From positions 1 through 64,000 of the forward strand of contig DAOUET010000170.1 in assembly GCA_034430155.1 (NCBI GenBank): a DNA stretch of 64,000 bases. Reading direction: 5' to 3'. This stretch comes from DAOUET01 sp034430155. Lineage in GTDB: Bacteria; Chloroflexota; Anaerolineae; Anaerolineales; UBA4823. The position numbers were made by a program, and so were the translations under genes. The number at the start of each line of letters is the position of its first letter. Position 1 is the first letter of the stretch. The notes below the pieces were generated by a model. That model had not been told where the DNA came from. It saw only the letters and a program-made list of their open reading frames with translations, and searched no databases. Shown here piece after piece: positions 9,303-17,853 of the stretch.

Positions 9303-10402
9303 TTTAATACAGTCTCCGTCCAGGCTTTAATCCACTTATCTCTGTTCACCGCTATTTCTTGTGGGCTGACAATCCCGGTTTTTTGGGGAAGGACCAGATA
9401 TTTCTGAAAAGTATCATTGAGTTTTGCATTGGGATTTACTGGGAAAACGGCCATCTGTAAGGGCATGTCTTCTTGAAAAGTAGGCGAGAGCATGAAATCT
9501 ACCCACTTTTGGGCTAATTCAAGTTTTTTCGTGCCCGCCAATATCCCCACGAATTCGGTCTGGCGAAAACAGCTGTTATCGCTGACAACGGCAGCAGTTG
9601 GGGGTTCTTCGATGGGTTTCTCAGCAAAGATGATCTCAAATACTGGGCTTGAGTCGTATGAGACCACAATTGGACGAGGACCTTTACCCGATGACCCGCT
9701 GAATTCCGTGTAATAGGCAGTTTCCCAACCATCCACAACTTCAACATCGTTGGCCAATAAACCCTTCCAGTAATCCAAGTACCCGTCTTCTCCGAAATCA
9801 GCAATCGTTGTTAAAAGAAAAGCCAAGCCCGGTGAGGAGGTCGCCGGGTTTTCGACTACCAACAGCCCTTTATTTTGTGGTTTGAGCAAATCTCCCAGGT
9901 TTTGCGGGGGTTCAAGGTTTTTCTCCGAGAAATAGGATTTGTCGTAGTTCAGACAAACATCAGCATAGTCAACCGGAAGAGCTCGGTTTTGCGGGTCGAG
10001 TTTGAATTCATCCGGGATTATTTTCAAAATTGGTGAATCGTATGGCTCAAAAATACCTGCATCGAGCGCCCGGCTGAGAAAGGTATTGTCCACACCATAG
10101 AAAACATCTGCCAAAGGGTTATCTTTAGAGAGAATAGCTTTATTCAGCGCTGTGCCAGCGTCTCCTGCTTTTAAGAATTGGACTTTTGCATGGTTTTCAA
10201 CCTGGAAAGTATCTACGACTGTTGTTGATACGGCAAAAGAGTCATGGGTCATGATTTGAAGAGTCATCTCTTTTTCTGGCTCAGAGGTCGTTCCTCCGGT
10301 TGTGGGTAGCTCAATTGGAGTAGTTTTGCCAGAAGGCGCACAAGCCTGGATCAAAGAACTAAGAACTATCAGGACAACCAGCAGAGCGGTTATTTTCTTC
10401 AT
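9299..10402 (-). CDS. thiB: Thiamine ABC transporter substrate-binding lipoprotein
   Basis: 367 residues. Signal peptide ending in LIQAC makes Cys21 the likely lipid anchor. The mature part has the ThiB (TbpA) pattern: LQIMTHDSFAVS at the N-terminus, AGTALNKAILSKDNPLADVF, YGVDNTFLSRAL, PVDYADVCLNYDKSYF and the DGWETAYYTEFSG block that lines the thiamine pocket. It captures thiamine or its phosphates outside the membrane. It starts 12 bases after the thiN stop and shares 4 bases with the permease gene. Confidence 0.9.
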   Translation of the reverse strand: MKKITALLVVLIVLSSLIQACAPSGKTTPIELPTTGGTTSEPEKEMTLQIMTHDSFAVSTTVVDTFQVENHAKVQFLKAGDAGTALNKAILSKDNPLADVFYGVDNTFLSRALDAGIFEPYDSPILKIIPDEFKLDPQNRALPVDYADVCLNYDKSYFSEKNLEPPQNLGDLLKPQNKGLLVVENPATSSPGLAFLLTTIADFGEDGYLDYWKGLLANDVEVVDGWETAYYTEFSGSSGKGPRPIVVSYDSSPVFEIIFAEKPIEEPPTAAVVSDNSCFRQTEFVGILAGTKKLELAQKWVDFMLSPTFQEDMPLQMAVFPVNPNAKLNDTFQKYLVLPQKTGIVSPQEIAVNRDKWIKAWTETVLK

Positions 10403-10414
10403 GATTTGAATCCT

Positions 10415-11071
10415 TCAACTGATAGCGGCATTTTCACCTCGGTGAACGACTAGTAAGCAACCTTCACCGATTTGAACCTGAGTGGGGGTTTGTGAGATTT
10501 GATTTGATACGCTCAAGGTACTCCCGAACTGGAGATCGGCTGCCTCTAAAGGCCATCTCAATCCTTGGGTTGTAACCCTTGCGACTATGGGGGTAAGCGC
10601 AATAAGGGAGACAATATCGCCGGGTTGACCTTCTATGGTGAGGTTGTCACCTGAATGTAGCAGAAAAGCCTTATCCGGTCCATTGCAGACAACCAGACGG
10701 GCATTGCTCCATTCATCTTTACTTAACAGGAGAAGGTTGGCGAGGGATTGGTCTAGACGTCCGCCCGTCAACCCAAAGAGGATGATATCTTGCGCGCCTT
10801 GAAGGACGGCATACCCTAAAGCCAGTTCCAGGTCGGTCTTATCTTTATCGGGAGAGTGAATGATAAAGTGGGTGTCTTGAGTCCTTAGTGCTTCCCATTG
10901 AGAGGTTGGCAGGGAATCCAAGTCACCGATCACAACGTCAGGGATTAGCCCAAGTTGAAGGCAATGAACAGTGCCCCCATCAGCAGCAATCAGTAAATCT
11001 TCAGGAATTATCTCGGATAGTGCCCCGGGGATGTCATTAAATGTCCCGTTGGCAAAGATGACAGCTCGCAA
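10415..11071 (-). CDS. thiN: Thiamine diphosphokinase
   Basis: 218 residues, ThiN family: transfers pyrophosphate from ATP to thiamine to make TPP in the cytosol. Motifs seen are LLIAADGG, GDLDSL (metal-binding Asp pair), HSPDKDKTDLELALGYA and FGLTGGRLDQSLANLLLL, all diagnostic for the family. The start is TTG 11071; GGGAGGGAG sits 6 bases upstream and no ATG is available nearby. That SD lies in the 3' arm of a hairpin below a TPP riboswitch, so translation is probably switched off when TPP is abundant. It is the first gene of the operon, followed by the importer. Confidence 0.9.
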   Translation of the reverse strand: MRAVIFANGTFNDIPGALSEIIPEDLLIAADGGTVHCLQLGLIPDVVIGDLDSLPTSQWEALRTQDTHFIIHSPDKDKTDLELALGYAVLQGAQDIILFGLTGGRLDQSLANLLLLSKDEWSNARLVVCNGPDKAFLLHSGDNLTIEGQPGDIVSLIALTPIVARVTTQGLRWPLEAADLQFGSTLSVSNQISQTPTQVQIGEGCLLVVHRGENAAIS

Positions 11072-11077
11072 TATTAA

Positions 11078-11105
11078 CTCCCTCCCAGGGAACCCGGGGA
11101 GGGAG
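11078..11105 (-). promoter_or_regulatory. SD-sequestering hairpin (riboswitch expression platform)
   Basis: On the minus strand CTCCCTCCC (11105-11097) and GGGAGGGAG (11086-11078) form a perfect 9-bp stem with a 10-base loop. The 3' arm is also the ribosome binding site of thiN. The 5' arm plus the GC before it (GCTCCC) can alternatively pair with GGGAGC at the 5' edge of the aptamer, which suggests an anti-sequestor. No T tract follows, so control of translation is more likely than termination. Confidence 0.7.
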
Positions 11106-11114
11106 CTTTGTATT

Positions 11115-11212
11115 GACGTGTTGCGTTTCCTCCGCCGGCATTACCCGGATCAGGTTCGCGGGTCGAGGGCTATGGCCTTCCTCTCAGCCTGGCAAATCCC
11201 AGGCTCCCCGTG
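11115..11212 (-). ncRNA. TPP riboswitch (THI box)
   Basis: Read on the minus strand, the aptamer has GGGGAGCC, the P2 hairpin with GCCTGG/CCAGGC followed by the invariant CTGAGA, the P3 arm, then CCTGATCCGGGTAATG and CCGGCGGAGGAAAC. These are the conserved pieces of the TPP-binding riboswitch. It lies between a consensus promoter and thiN. The outermost P1 stem looks weak in this copy. By analogy with the class, TPP binding should reduce expression of thiN and the importer. Confidence 0.95.
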
Positions 11213-11233
11213 CAGTAGTGGTTATTTAATCCG

Positions 11234-11262
11234 AGTATAAGCGTTGAAAATATCATTGTCAA
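11234..11262 (-). promoter_or_regulatory. Promoter of the thiamine operon
   Basis: On the minus strand TTGACA (11262-11257), a 17-base spacer and TATACT (11239-11234), almost the full sigma70 consensus. A start near 11227 would place the aptamer about 15 bases into the transcript. Confidence 0.8.
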
Positions 11263-11368
11263 GATTATTCCCCCGAGTATTCAATAACTCTCAAAATTCA
11301 CAATCTGTTAACACTCTCCTCGATAATGAATTAAACCAGGAAAGACCCATCTGTCGTGCGGTAAAATC

Positions 11369-11908
11369 TCACACTTCTGGCTTATCCATTTCATCGAGAA
11401 TGGTGTAGAGCAATTCCAAAAGGACTTTCTTAACATATTCCTTGTCTGTAGCCACACAGTTCAATAATTTGACTTTGTGATCCAATCGAAGGGCGATACG
11501 GATATCTTCCTTTTCCCAAGCATCCTGACTATCCTGCTTATTGGCTGCTACTACGTAAGGCGTGGGAGCGTATGCGCGAAAGGTTTCCAAAATTCTGCGG
11601 GCTTCCCGAAAGGTCTCTGGCCGGGTGCTATCAACCAATACGATGAAGCCCAACATACCTTCAGAAAGGATCTCCCACATGAAGTCGAAACGTTTTTGAC
11701 CTGGAGTGCCAAACAGATAAAGTACCAGATCTGCATCAACGGTGATACGACCAAAGTCCATCGCAACCGTAGTTTTGTCTTTGACTTGCTCTGTATTGGT
11801 TGTTATTTTTCTTTCGGTCGAAACGACGTCAATTTCACTAACAGTTTGGATAAATTCAGTTTTTCCAGCGTTGAATGGTCCGGTAACTACCATTTTGACC
11901 GTTTGCAT
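11369..11908 (-). CDS. Small Ras-like GTPase (Gtr1/RagA or MglA-type)
   Basis: 179 residues from ATG 11908; a TTG 16 codons earlier is possible but overlaps the upstream gene and has no SD. G1 P-loop GPFNAGKT (10-17), switch-region TERKITTNTEQVKDKTTVAMDFG, G3 LFGTPGQKRFDFMWE and G4 ANKQD are intact, so GTP binding and hydrolysis are expected. The GTPGQ in place of DTAGQ is typical of this bacterial family found beside roadblock or DUF4388 proteins. It follows the DUF4388 gene after 25 bases and probably forms a signalling pair with it. Confidence 0.85.
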   Translation of the reverse strand: MQTVKMVVTGPFNAGKTEFIQTVSEIDVVSTERKITTNTEQVKDKTTVAMDFGRITVDADLVLYLFGTPGQKRFDFMWEILSEGMLGFIVLVDSTRPETFREARRILETFRAYAPTPYVVAANKQDSQDAWEKEDIRIALRLDHKVKLLNCVATDKEYVKKVLLELLYTILDEMDKPEV

Positions 11909-11933
11909 GGCGTTCTGACCTGTGATAAGAACC

Positions 11934-12764
11934 CTAGAGTGACCTGATGCGATCAATGAGTCGATTTATGAGAGATTTCTTTTCTTCTTTGTGTTCGCCC
12001 ACGGTAGAGACCGGAAATCGACTTACAGAAGACCCAGTCTGCCCGGCGATAACCGGCCTGATTATATCAACCAAGCCAGCCTGTAGAAGGCTATAGACAA
12101 TCCGCCGAATTTCGATCTCGTTCATTTTCGTGGCATGGGCGATCTGTGCAATGGTATTCTTCGGGCTGATGTACGAAACCACTTTCCATTCTTCAACTGT
12201 GAGATTAACTTTACGAATATTTACGCCTGGTCGGTCGGTAAATTTAAGCGCCATATCGAGACTAGGGATTTCGTCAGACAATTGTTCCCACTCTCGCATT
12301 TGACGTGAGCCTTCGACGATGATGTTCTCGAGGCTGACCCGAACTGGGATCTTATTCTGGGGGGGTAAGACATCGTTATCGAATTGGAAATGACCATCTG
12401 CCCAGGTGAATAGTCGATTGAGAACGCTGACACAATAAGTCTGTATGCAATTGAGAATATCCTGTCGTGATATATAATTTGCATTGATTAGAAGCAGACC
12501 CAGTTCTTTTTCATTCATGTTCTGAGTCCGCGCTTTGATAATCCTGTGTTGGGCCGTAGAGAGTTTTGATGCCTTGTACAATATCGTGACAAGGCCATTT
12601 TCTTCCCGCCCCATTCGAGCGTAAGTTAAATTACCATTTAGAAAGAAAATTCGCGCGGTATCGTTCGACCCTGCAATGGTGAGAGCCCCAGTTTTTTGGG
12701 CAAGATTGATCAGATTAAGCAGTTGTGTGAACGGAAAATCGCGTAGGTTTCCTTTGAGGGCCAT
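11934..12764 (-). CDS. DUF4388 (PATAN-like) domain protein
   Basis: 276 residues. The N-terminal MALKGNLRDFPFTQLLNLI, then KTGALTI and ARIFFLNGNLTYARMG, is the standard DUF4388 start, a domain seen in two-component and gliding or taxis regulators. The C-terminal half (about residues 180-240) is helical and winged-helix-like (VVSYISPKNTIAQIAHATKM, NEIEIRRIVYSLLQAGLV), so it may bind DNA or a partner. Co-transcribed with the small GTPase at 11369-11908. The exact pathway is unknown. Confidence 0.8.
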   Translation of the reverse strand: MALKGNLRDFPFTQLLNLINLAQKTGALTIAGSNDTARIFFLNGNLTYARMGREENGLVTILYKASKLSTAQHRIIKARTQNMNEKELGLLLINANYISRQDILNCIQTYCVSVLNRLFTWADGHFQFDNDVLPPQNKIPVRVSLENIIVEGSRQMREWEQLSDEIPSLDMALKFTDRPGVNIRKVNLTVEEWKVVSYISPKNTIAQIAHATKMNEIEIRRIVYSLLQAGLVDIIRPVIAGQTGSSVSRFPVSTVGEHKEEKKSLINRLIDRIRSL

Positions 12765-12809
12765 GTAAGCCTCGGGTTGAAACGGCTGCTGTGTTTAGAA
12801 GTGGTGAGG

Positions 12810-12839
12810 ATTATACTTTGTAAGTTCTTTCAAAGTCAA
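12810..12839 (-). promoter_or_regulatory. Promoter of the DUF4388-GTPase operon
   Basis: On the minus strand TTGACT (12839-12834), an 18-base spacer and TATAAT (12815-12810), 46 bases before the DUF4388 ATG. Confidence 0.7.
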
Positions 12840-12875
12840 ATAACTCTGAACGCCGATGGGCAATTTTAGGTTTAC

Positions 12876-12904
12876 TTGACACTGATATGGCTTAAGTTTA
12901 TAAT
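12876..12904 (+). promoter_or_regulatory. Promoter of tRNA-Asn
   Basis: TTGACA (12876-12881), a 17-base spacer and TATAAT (12899-12904): full sigma70 consensus, with the tRNA beginning 13 bases after the -10 box. Confidence 0.88.
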
Positions 12905-12917
12905 CCTGCACGCACAA

Positions 12918-12991
12918 TCCTCGGTAGCTCAATTCGGCAGAGCGGGCGGCTGTTAACCGCTAGGTTCCAGGTTCGAGTCCTGGCCGAGGAG
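12918..12991 (+). tRNA. tRNA-Asn (anticodon GTT)
   Basis: Acceptor TCCTCGG/CCGAGGA (7 bp), a D arm with AGCTC/GAGC, anticodon stem and loop with CTGTTAA (anticodon GTT), and a T arm CCAGG-TTCGAGT-CCTGG. Discriminator G at 12991. CCA is not encoded. Confidence 0.95.
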
Positions 12992-13095
12992 CTAAAGTTG
13001 TTAATTCTATCGCATGATATCTTTCTTATTCACTTGTCGACTTCCGAAACCCACATGTTACCGGGCTGACTAAAGCCTCTATATGATAATAAAAA

Positions 13096-13129
13096 ATGAC
13101 GCCTCTTGAAAGGGGGCGTCATATATTTT
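13096..13129. terminator. Bidirectional terminator
   Basis: ATGACGCC (13096-13103) pairs with GGCGTCAT (13115-13122) with an 11-base loop. A run of A precedes it and ATATTTTT follows, so it can work on both strands. It lies between tRNA-Asn (plus) and the end of the FmdB gene (minus). Confidence 0.75.
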
Positions 13130-13184
13130 TAATGACAAATGTGAAAATTGATCAATTTTGTAATGCCGTCGTTTTCAAAAGAAA

Positions 13185-13472
13185 TTATTCCTTTTTGGGT
13201 TCCTCTACCTTGGTAGTAGACTCGCTGACAGCAGGATTTTTGTCTTCCTTATCCGATTTTACCTCACCATTTTTATGCACAGAACCGGATGGAGAGCGAT
13301 TGTCAGTAGCATAAAAACCAGAACCTTTGAATACGATCCCCACCGGGGTGTAAATTTTGCGTAATGTCTTTTTTGAACACTCTGGGCATCGAGTTAAAAG
13401 TGCCTCGGAGAATTTTTGTTGGCGTTCGAATCGGACACCACAATTTTCACATTGATACATATAAATCGGCAT
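13185..13472 (-). CDS. FmdB-family zinc ribbon protein
   Basis: 95 residues. The FmdB zinc ribbon fills the first half: MPIYMYQCENCG with Cys8/Cys11 and RCPEC with Cys29/Cys32, then the typical VGIVFKGSGFYATD end of the domain. The C-terminal 40 residues are a charged, low-complexity tail rich in Lys, Glu and Ser. The family was named from a regulator of formamidase, but its general role is unclear. Single gene with its own terminator. Confidence 0.88.
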   Translation of the reverse strand: MPIYMYQCENCGVRFERQQKFSEALLTRCPECSKKTLRKIYTPVGIVFKGSGFYATDNRSPSGSVHKNGEVKSDKEDKNPAVSESTTKVEEPKKE

Positions 13473-13620
13473 AAGTACCTCGATACCACTACAGGTAATA
13501 CTTCATCCTTTAAAGATTATAGTGCGCAAGGCGATTAATTGCAAGTATTATTGGGTAATCTGTAATATTATTAACAAAATTCTTATTTCTAATCGATCTA
13601 TATGCAAGGTTTGAATATAT

Positions 13621-13710
13621 TAGGACTTACGCAGTTGGTGGGAGGATGGGGGTGTTTGGGGAACGCCCACCCAAACACCCTCGATTTTCCCCTGAACTGC
13701 GTAACTACTA
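13621..13710 (+). repeat. 90-bp palindromic MITE-like repeat, copy A
   Basis: Begins TAGGACTTACGCAGTT and ends with an imperfect reverse complement (AACTGCGTAACTACTA), 14 of 16 positions matching. Inside, GTGTTTGGG pairs with CCCAAACAC. Same length and about 90 percent identical by eye to copies at 23749, 41026 and 56366. It sits in the 344-base gap between FmdB and the TPR gene; the rest of the gap holds nothing I recognise. Confidence 0.85.
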
Positions 13711-13816
13711 TAAATATTAGTGCGTAGCGATAGTGAAAAGCAAAGAATGGAAAGATTTGAAAATCTATCAGCGAAATAGTTGAGTACTACAGTAGTGGTT
13801 TATTAAATTCAGATAT

Positions 13817-15649
13817 TTAAGGGGTTGGGGTGATAGCACGATGAGAGAGCGTACCACCGGTAGGGGCGGTTACAACCTGGCTGGGACTCGGCGTTTCCAT
13901 GGCAGTCGGGGATGAAGTCAAAGTAGAGCTGGCCTGAGGGGTAAGCGCTCGGATACGCCCTAAAGCCAGGTTGATCCAACCTTCCGGGACGACATCCTCC
14001 GGTAGACTTAAAAGAGCCTGCCAATCTTTTACTGCAGAAGCATCGTTCCCTGAGGCTTCCAAAGATCGTGCTCGCCAGTAATAAATTTCTGCCAGCTGTT
14101 TATCACTTTGGGCAAGTTTTTGGCTGCTATTGATCTGTCGGTAAGCATCTCCAGGACGCTCTTCAAGCAACAGGGCTTTGGCAAGCGCGATGTTCGCAGC
14201 GAAGGAATCCGGACGGAGTTTGCTTGCCTCAACCAGATCATTGGCAGCCGCCTCACCATTTTCTAAAGCGAGGAAGGTATAACCACGAAATAGAAAAGCA
14301 TCAAATAGCTTTTCGTCCAGCTCAAGAGATTTATTTAGGGCGCCTAGTGCTTGATCGAATGAATTGATTTTGTAATACGCTTTACCGAGTAGATACCATC
14401 CGGATGCATCATTCTTCTTGAATAAAGTATAGGTATTGAGAAATTCAACAGCTTGCTCTGGTCGGTCTAAGAAAAGATAAACCTCTCCAAAAGTAAGATA
14501 AACGGGTAGTAAGGTCTGGTCGAGTTCATACGCTCGTTGGGCGGATTGCAAAGCCAAAGGACCTTCTCCCAGAAGCAGATAAGCTTGCGAGCGATAAAGA
14601 TAGAGGAGAGGCGACTCCGGGAGTAATTCTTGTACGACCTCTAAATCCTGGAGAGCGGCCTCGGGATTATTGCGAGTGAGATGATATTCAGCATAATCCA
14701 GGTAAGCCTCAGCAAACAAGGGATCCTTGTCGATCGCCTTAATGAAGTCTAATTCCACTTCCGCAGTGGGATCCAGAGCAAGTTCAGCTCGAGCTTGCCC
14801 CAAATACGCTGGAGCAAAGCCAGGATCAGCGGCTATGGCTTGTGCATAAGCAGTCAAGGCGTTATCTGGATCTGCCATTAGACGATAAGCTTCCCCGATA
14901 TAATAAAAGGCATCTGCTGATTGGGGTTCAACTGCGGCTGCCTGCTGCATAAATTGCAGCATCTCTTCAAAATTCCCCTGCTGGAAAGCTCGTATGCCTG
15001 CCCGGTAAGCCTCACTGATGGGATGGGGAGTATCCACATAGAGTGGCGTAGAAGTGTACGTTGCTTCTAAGAAATAAGACAATGGAGTTGGACCAGAAAA
15101 CGTAGGAGTAGGAGTGCGCACCCAAGGAGTGTTGGTTGGCAGTAAAGTTGCCGTTGGCTTGGGCGTCCAGGTGATGGGTGTAATAGTTAGTTGTTGGCCA
15201 GCTAACCTCCCGCTTGACCTGAACATTGATCCCCCAATTATCATCAACAATGCGAGCACTGCGATCACTCCACTCAGATAATAGAGGGCTTTGCGATTAG
15301 TTGGATTTGAAAAAAAAGCCTTAATTCCGCCAGATGATACTCCCTGGTGATCTTCGATCACCCATTTGCGCCGGATAAATTGGGATGGGGGCACCATTTC
15401 ATTAGTCGAAATTACCCCCAGCAAATGCAACCCATTCTTGGCGGCCTGGTTTTCAGGATCGATGCGCAAGACATTCTTGAGACAGAAGATACGCTCCTTA
15501 GGAGTATCCACCACCGCGCTCATCCATAACCAATAGTCGGGGTTTTCCCGGTTGGTGCGCAGGAGACGGGTCAACAGATCCCGAGCTCGAGCTCGTTCCC
15601 CATTCGCTATCGCTTTGATGGCTTCCTGCAGGACATTATCATCATTCAT
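13817..15649 (-). CDS. TPR-repeat membrane protein
   Basis: 610 residues from ATG 15649 (NDDNVLQEAIKAI is the usual start of this Chloroflexi family; an ATG 21 codons earlier has no clear SD). An N-terminal helical repeat region (about 1-80, ending with the pattern WLWMSAVVDTPKERI) is followed by one transmembrane helix (about 120-143), a Thr/Pro-rich linker, and some ten TPR units (about 210-565) with repeated Y..A.A...P.....A..G pattern. A Ser/Thr-rich tail ends the protein. It is predicted to face the outside with its repeats and to act as a protein-binding scaffold; partners are unknown. Confidence 0.8.
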   Translation of the reverse strand: MNDDNVLQEAIKAIANGERARARDLLTRLLRTNRENPDYWLWMSAVVDTPKERIFCLKNVLRIDPENQAAKNGLHLLGVISTNEMVPPSQFIRRKWVIEDHQGVSSGGIKAFFSNPTNRKALYYLSGVIAVLALLMIIGGSMFRSSGRLAGQQLTITPITWTPKPTATLLPTNTPWVRTPTPTFSGPTPLSYFLEATYTSTPLYVDTPHPISEAYRAGIRAFQQGNFEEMLQFMQQAAAVEPQSADAFYYIGEAYRLMADPDNALTAYAQAIAADPGFAPAYLGQARAELALDPTAEVELDFIKAIDKDPLFAEAYLDYAEYHLTRNNPEAALQDLEVVQELLPESPLLYLYRSQAYLLLGEGPLALQSAQRAYELDQTLLPVYLTFGEVYLFLDRPEQAVEFLNTYTLFKKNDASGWYLLGKAYYKINSFDQALGALNKSLELDEKLFDAFLFRGYTFLALENGEAAANDLVEASKLRPDSFAANIALAKALLLEERPGDAYRQINSSQKLAQSDKQLAEIYYWRARSLEASGNDASAVKDWQALLSLPEDVVPEGWINLALGRIRALTPQASSTLTSSPTAMETPSPSQVVTAPTGGTLSHRAITPTP

Positions 15650-15721
15650 GAGAACTTCCCACATCGAGAGTCTAGCATAATGCTGTTCGATGAACAAGGA
15701 GTGAAAAGACACCTCAAAGAA

Positions 15722-15749
15722 TTGTAAGCTGCTAGCGGCAGTGTATAAT
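15722..15749 (+). promoter_or_regulatory. Promoter of the LysM lipoprotein gene; leaderless transcript
   Basis: TTGTAA (15722-15727), a 16-base spacer and TATAAT (15744-15749) preceded by TG. ATG 15757 lies 8 bases after the -10 box, so transcription would start at or next to the start codon. No SD is present. Confidence 0.55.
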
Positions 15750-15756
15750 CGCGGCT

Positions 15757-16770
15757 ATGCTTGGTTCTAAATTGCATATTAATGGGGCGACCCCTGTAGG
15801 TATTGTGTTTTTAGTTCTAGGATTAAGCGCATGCGGGCAAGCTGTCACAACCGAGAATCCTACCCCTAGCGCGATAGGCACATTGATCCCTTATCGGACA
15901 GTCACCCCCAGCCCGGTAGTTGCCTCTGCCACAGAGAATATTTTACAACCTACCGTTCCTGATTTACCCAAACCCACACCGTTGACTTATAAAGTAGTCA
16001 AAGGGGATACGATGTTGGCGATCGCTTTACGATATGGAATCAGTTTGGAAGAATTACTGGCAGCCAACCCCAAAGTAGACCCAAGGTTTCTTTCTGTCGA
16101 TACCATCTTGATCATTCCAAAGGAGGAAAGCGCCTCGGAATTTCCGGTCAACCCGACTCCGCTACCGTTAATGTTAACCCCCCCACATTGTTACCGGGTT
16201 AACAGTGAAAATGCAGACGACGGTGGGGTATGGTGTTTCGTCCTGATCGAAAACAATCAAACACAACCGGTCGACAATATCTCCCTTTGGGTCGGATTAT
16301 ATACAAACCAGGGAGAGGTAGCTGGTGGTTTAACCACAACACCGCTGAATTTGCTTACTCCTGGAAAGCAGATGCCGGCGATGCTCTACTTTCCACCACC
16401 CCTGCCCCAAGAATTTTCACCTCTGGCTGAGTTGCTTACTTCTGCACCGGTACAAATTAACGATCAAAGGTATTTACTCGCCAGACTTGAAGAGGTTGAT
16501 GAGGAGATCGATGGCAACGGCCTCCAGGCAAATGTGCGCGGATTAATTTCATTACCAGAAAATAGCTCGCCAGCCAGCCAAGTATGGCTGGTCCTGATCG
16601 CCTATAGTTCCAGTGGGGAGGTGGTAGGTGTTCGCAAGTGGGAGGCGAATGGATCGGTCGAGCAGCCAGTAGTATTAAAAGGGGGTGAAAACTTATCTTT
16701 TGATGTGACTGTGTTCAGCCTCGGCGCTGCTATAAAACACCTCGAAGTTTTGGTCGAGGCCAGGCCGTAA
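15757..16770 (+). CDS. LysM domain lipoprotein
   Basis: 337 residues. Signal peptide with lipobox LSAC (Cys26), then a Thr/Pro-rich spacer, then one LysM domain (about residues 72-118: YKVVKGDTMLAIALRYG, LEELLAANP, LSVDTILIIP) that should bind peptidoglycan or other GlcNAc polymers. The C-terminal 200 residues resemble a beta-sandwich of the FxLYD type (GVWCFVLIENNQTQPVDNIS, then SSSGEVVGVRKWE), though this is only pattern recognition. Surface-anchored protein of unknown partner. Confidence 0.8.
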   Translation: MLGSKLHINGATPVGIVFLVLGLSACGQAVTTENPTPSAIGTLIPYRTVTPSPVVASATENILQPTVPDLPKPTPLTYKVVKGDTMLAIALRYGISLEELLAANPKVDPRFLSVDTILIIPKEESASEFPVNPTPLPLMLTPPHCYRVNSENADDGGVWCFVLIENNQTQPVDNISLWVGLYTNQGEVAGGLTTTPLNLLTPGKQMPAMLYFPPPLPQEFSPLAELLTSAPVQINDQRYLLARLEEVDEEIDGNGLQANVRGLISLPENSSPASQVWLVLIAYSSSGEVVGVRKWEANGSVEQPVVLKGGENLSFDVTVFSLGAAIKHLEVLVEARP

Positions 16771-16861
16771 TCGAGGTATTACCGTGACACTCTCAAATTA
16801 ATGGTTGATATAGTTTTGCCTGAGCGGATTCCTGGTGATCAACCGATTCAACAATAACTGG

Positions 16862-17761
16862 CTACAACTCCACATTGGCGCCAGGGGGAAATGGGGTTAC
16901 GCTTCGCTCGAAAGAGAAACCAGCTGCTCCTGGGTGACCACCCCCGCCAAATTTAGTGGCAATCTCTGAGACGTCCACACTGTCTGAATAAAGAGTAACT
17001 ACAGTCATCAAATCCCCGTTCTGACGTAAATCAACGTAACAATAAGCAATTTGGAATCCTAATTCCCGGATAAATTGTCCCATTTCCCCGCTGCCGCGAT
17101 TATTAATTGCCATTGTTCGATACCCCTCAAATTTCACCTCGAAACCATAGCGCGAGACCATCCGGCGGATGCTGTTCCAGCGCGCTTCAACCAGCACCTT
17201 ACCTCCTTCGATCAGATGGTTGAGAATATGGGTGTCGTCATCCAAAAGCGGTCCCCAGATCTGGTCATTGTCGGGATGACTATTTTGTTGGAATAATCCT
17301 TCACTAAAGGGTCCCGTGTCAGGTAATGACCATCGCCAAATGTCACGATCGCCAATTAGCATGATAGCCTTAGGAACGGTTTGCTCTGGAAAGAAGAAAT
17401 TCCATGTCAGGACACAGGCAGCCTCAGAAGTATCGCGTATGCCAGGCCAGGTTGCAGCTATATCAGATAGTTGATCAATAGCCGACTTGTGATGATCGAT
17501 CCAGATCAATTGGCGATCCCGGGAGAGTGCCTGCATATCTGATTTTGGGAGTGAAAAATCCGTCACAATGACGCGTCCGGCCTGTGCGATGAGCTGCCAG
17601 GGTACAGGGTCTCCATAATTCATTTCGCAAAGCCGAGTCTCGGATCCTAAAGCTCGGCGAACAATGGCAGCGGATGCTCTTCCGTCGGCGTCATTATGGT
17701 AAAGACAGACGGTCTGGATTCTGGTGGAGGGGGGAAATGAAGTTTCTTCCGATTCAGACAT
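16862..17761 (-). CDS. DHH/DHHA1 family phosphoesterase
   Basis: 299 residues. DxD in LYHNDADGRASAAIV (Asp24, Asp26), the DHH motif in WIDHHKSAID and a C-terminal DHHA1 motif GGGGHPGAAGFSFE are all present. This matches the short DHH hydrolases related to oligoribonuclease NrnA and to cyclic-dinucleotide or 3'-phosphate-nucleotide phosphatases. The substrate cannot be told from sequence. Two divalent metals are expected in the active site. It stands alone between oppositely oriented neighbours and upstream of the protease gene. Confidence 0.85.
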   Translation of the reverse strand: MSESEETSFPPSTRIQTVCLYHNDADGRASAAIVRRALGSETRLCEMNYGDPVPWQLIAQAGRVIVTDFSLPKSDMQALSRDRQLIWIDHHKSAIDQLSDIAATWPGIRDTSEAACVLTWNFFFPEQTVPKAIMLIGDRDIWRWSLPDTGPFSEGLFQQNSHPDNDQIWGPLLDDDTHILNHLIEGGKVLVEARWNSIRRMVSRYGFEVKFEGYRTMAINNRGSGEMGQFIRELGFQIAYCYVDLRQNGDLMTVVTLYSDSVDVSEIATKFGGGGHPGAAGFSFERSVTPFPPGANVEL

Positions 17762-17853
17762 TCAGGGGGTGTAGGCCAAGATATCGACGCTAAGGAGGTC
17801 TTGGTGGAAAAGGATCCACTGGCAACTGGTGAGAATCCCCTTAGGTTCTAATT

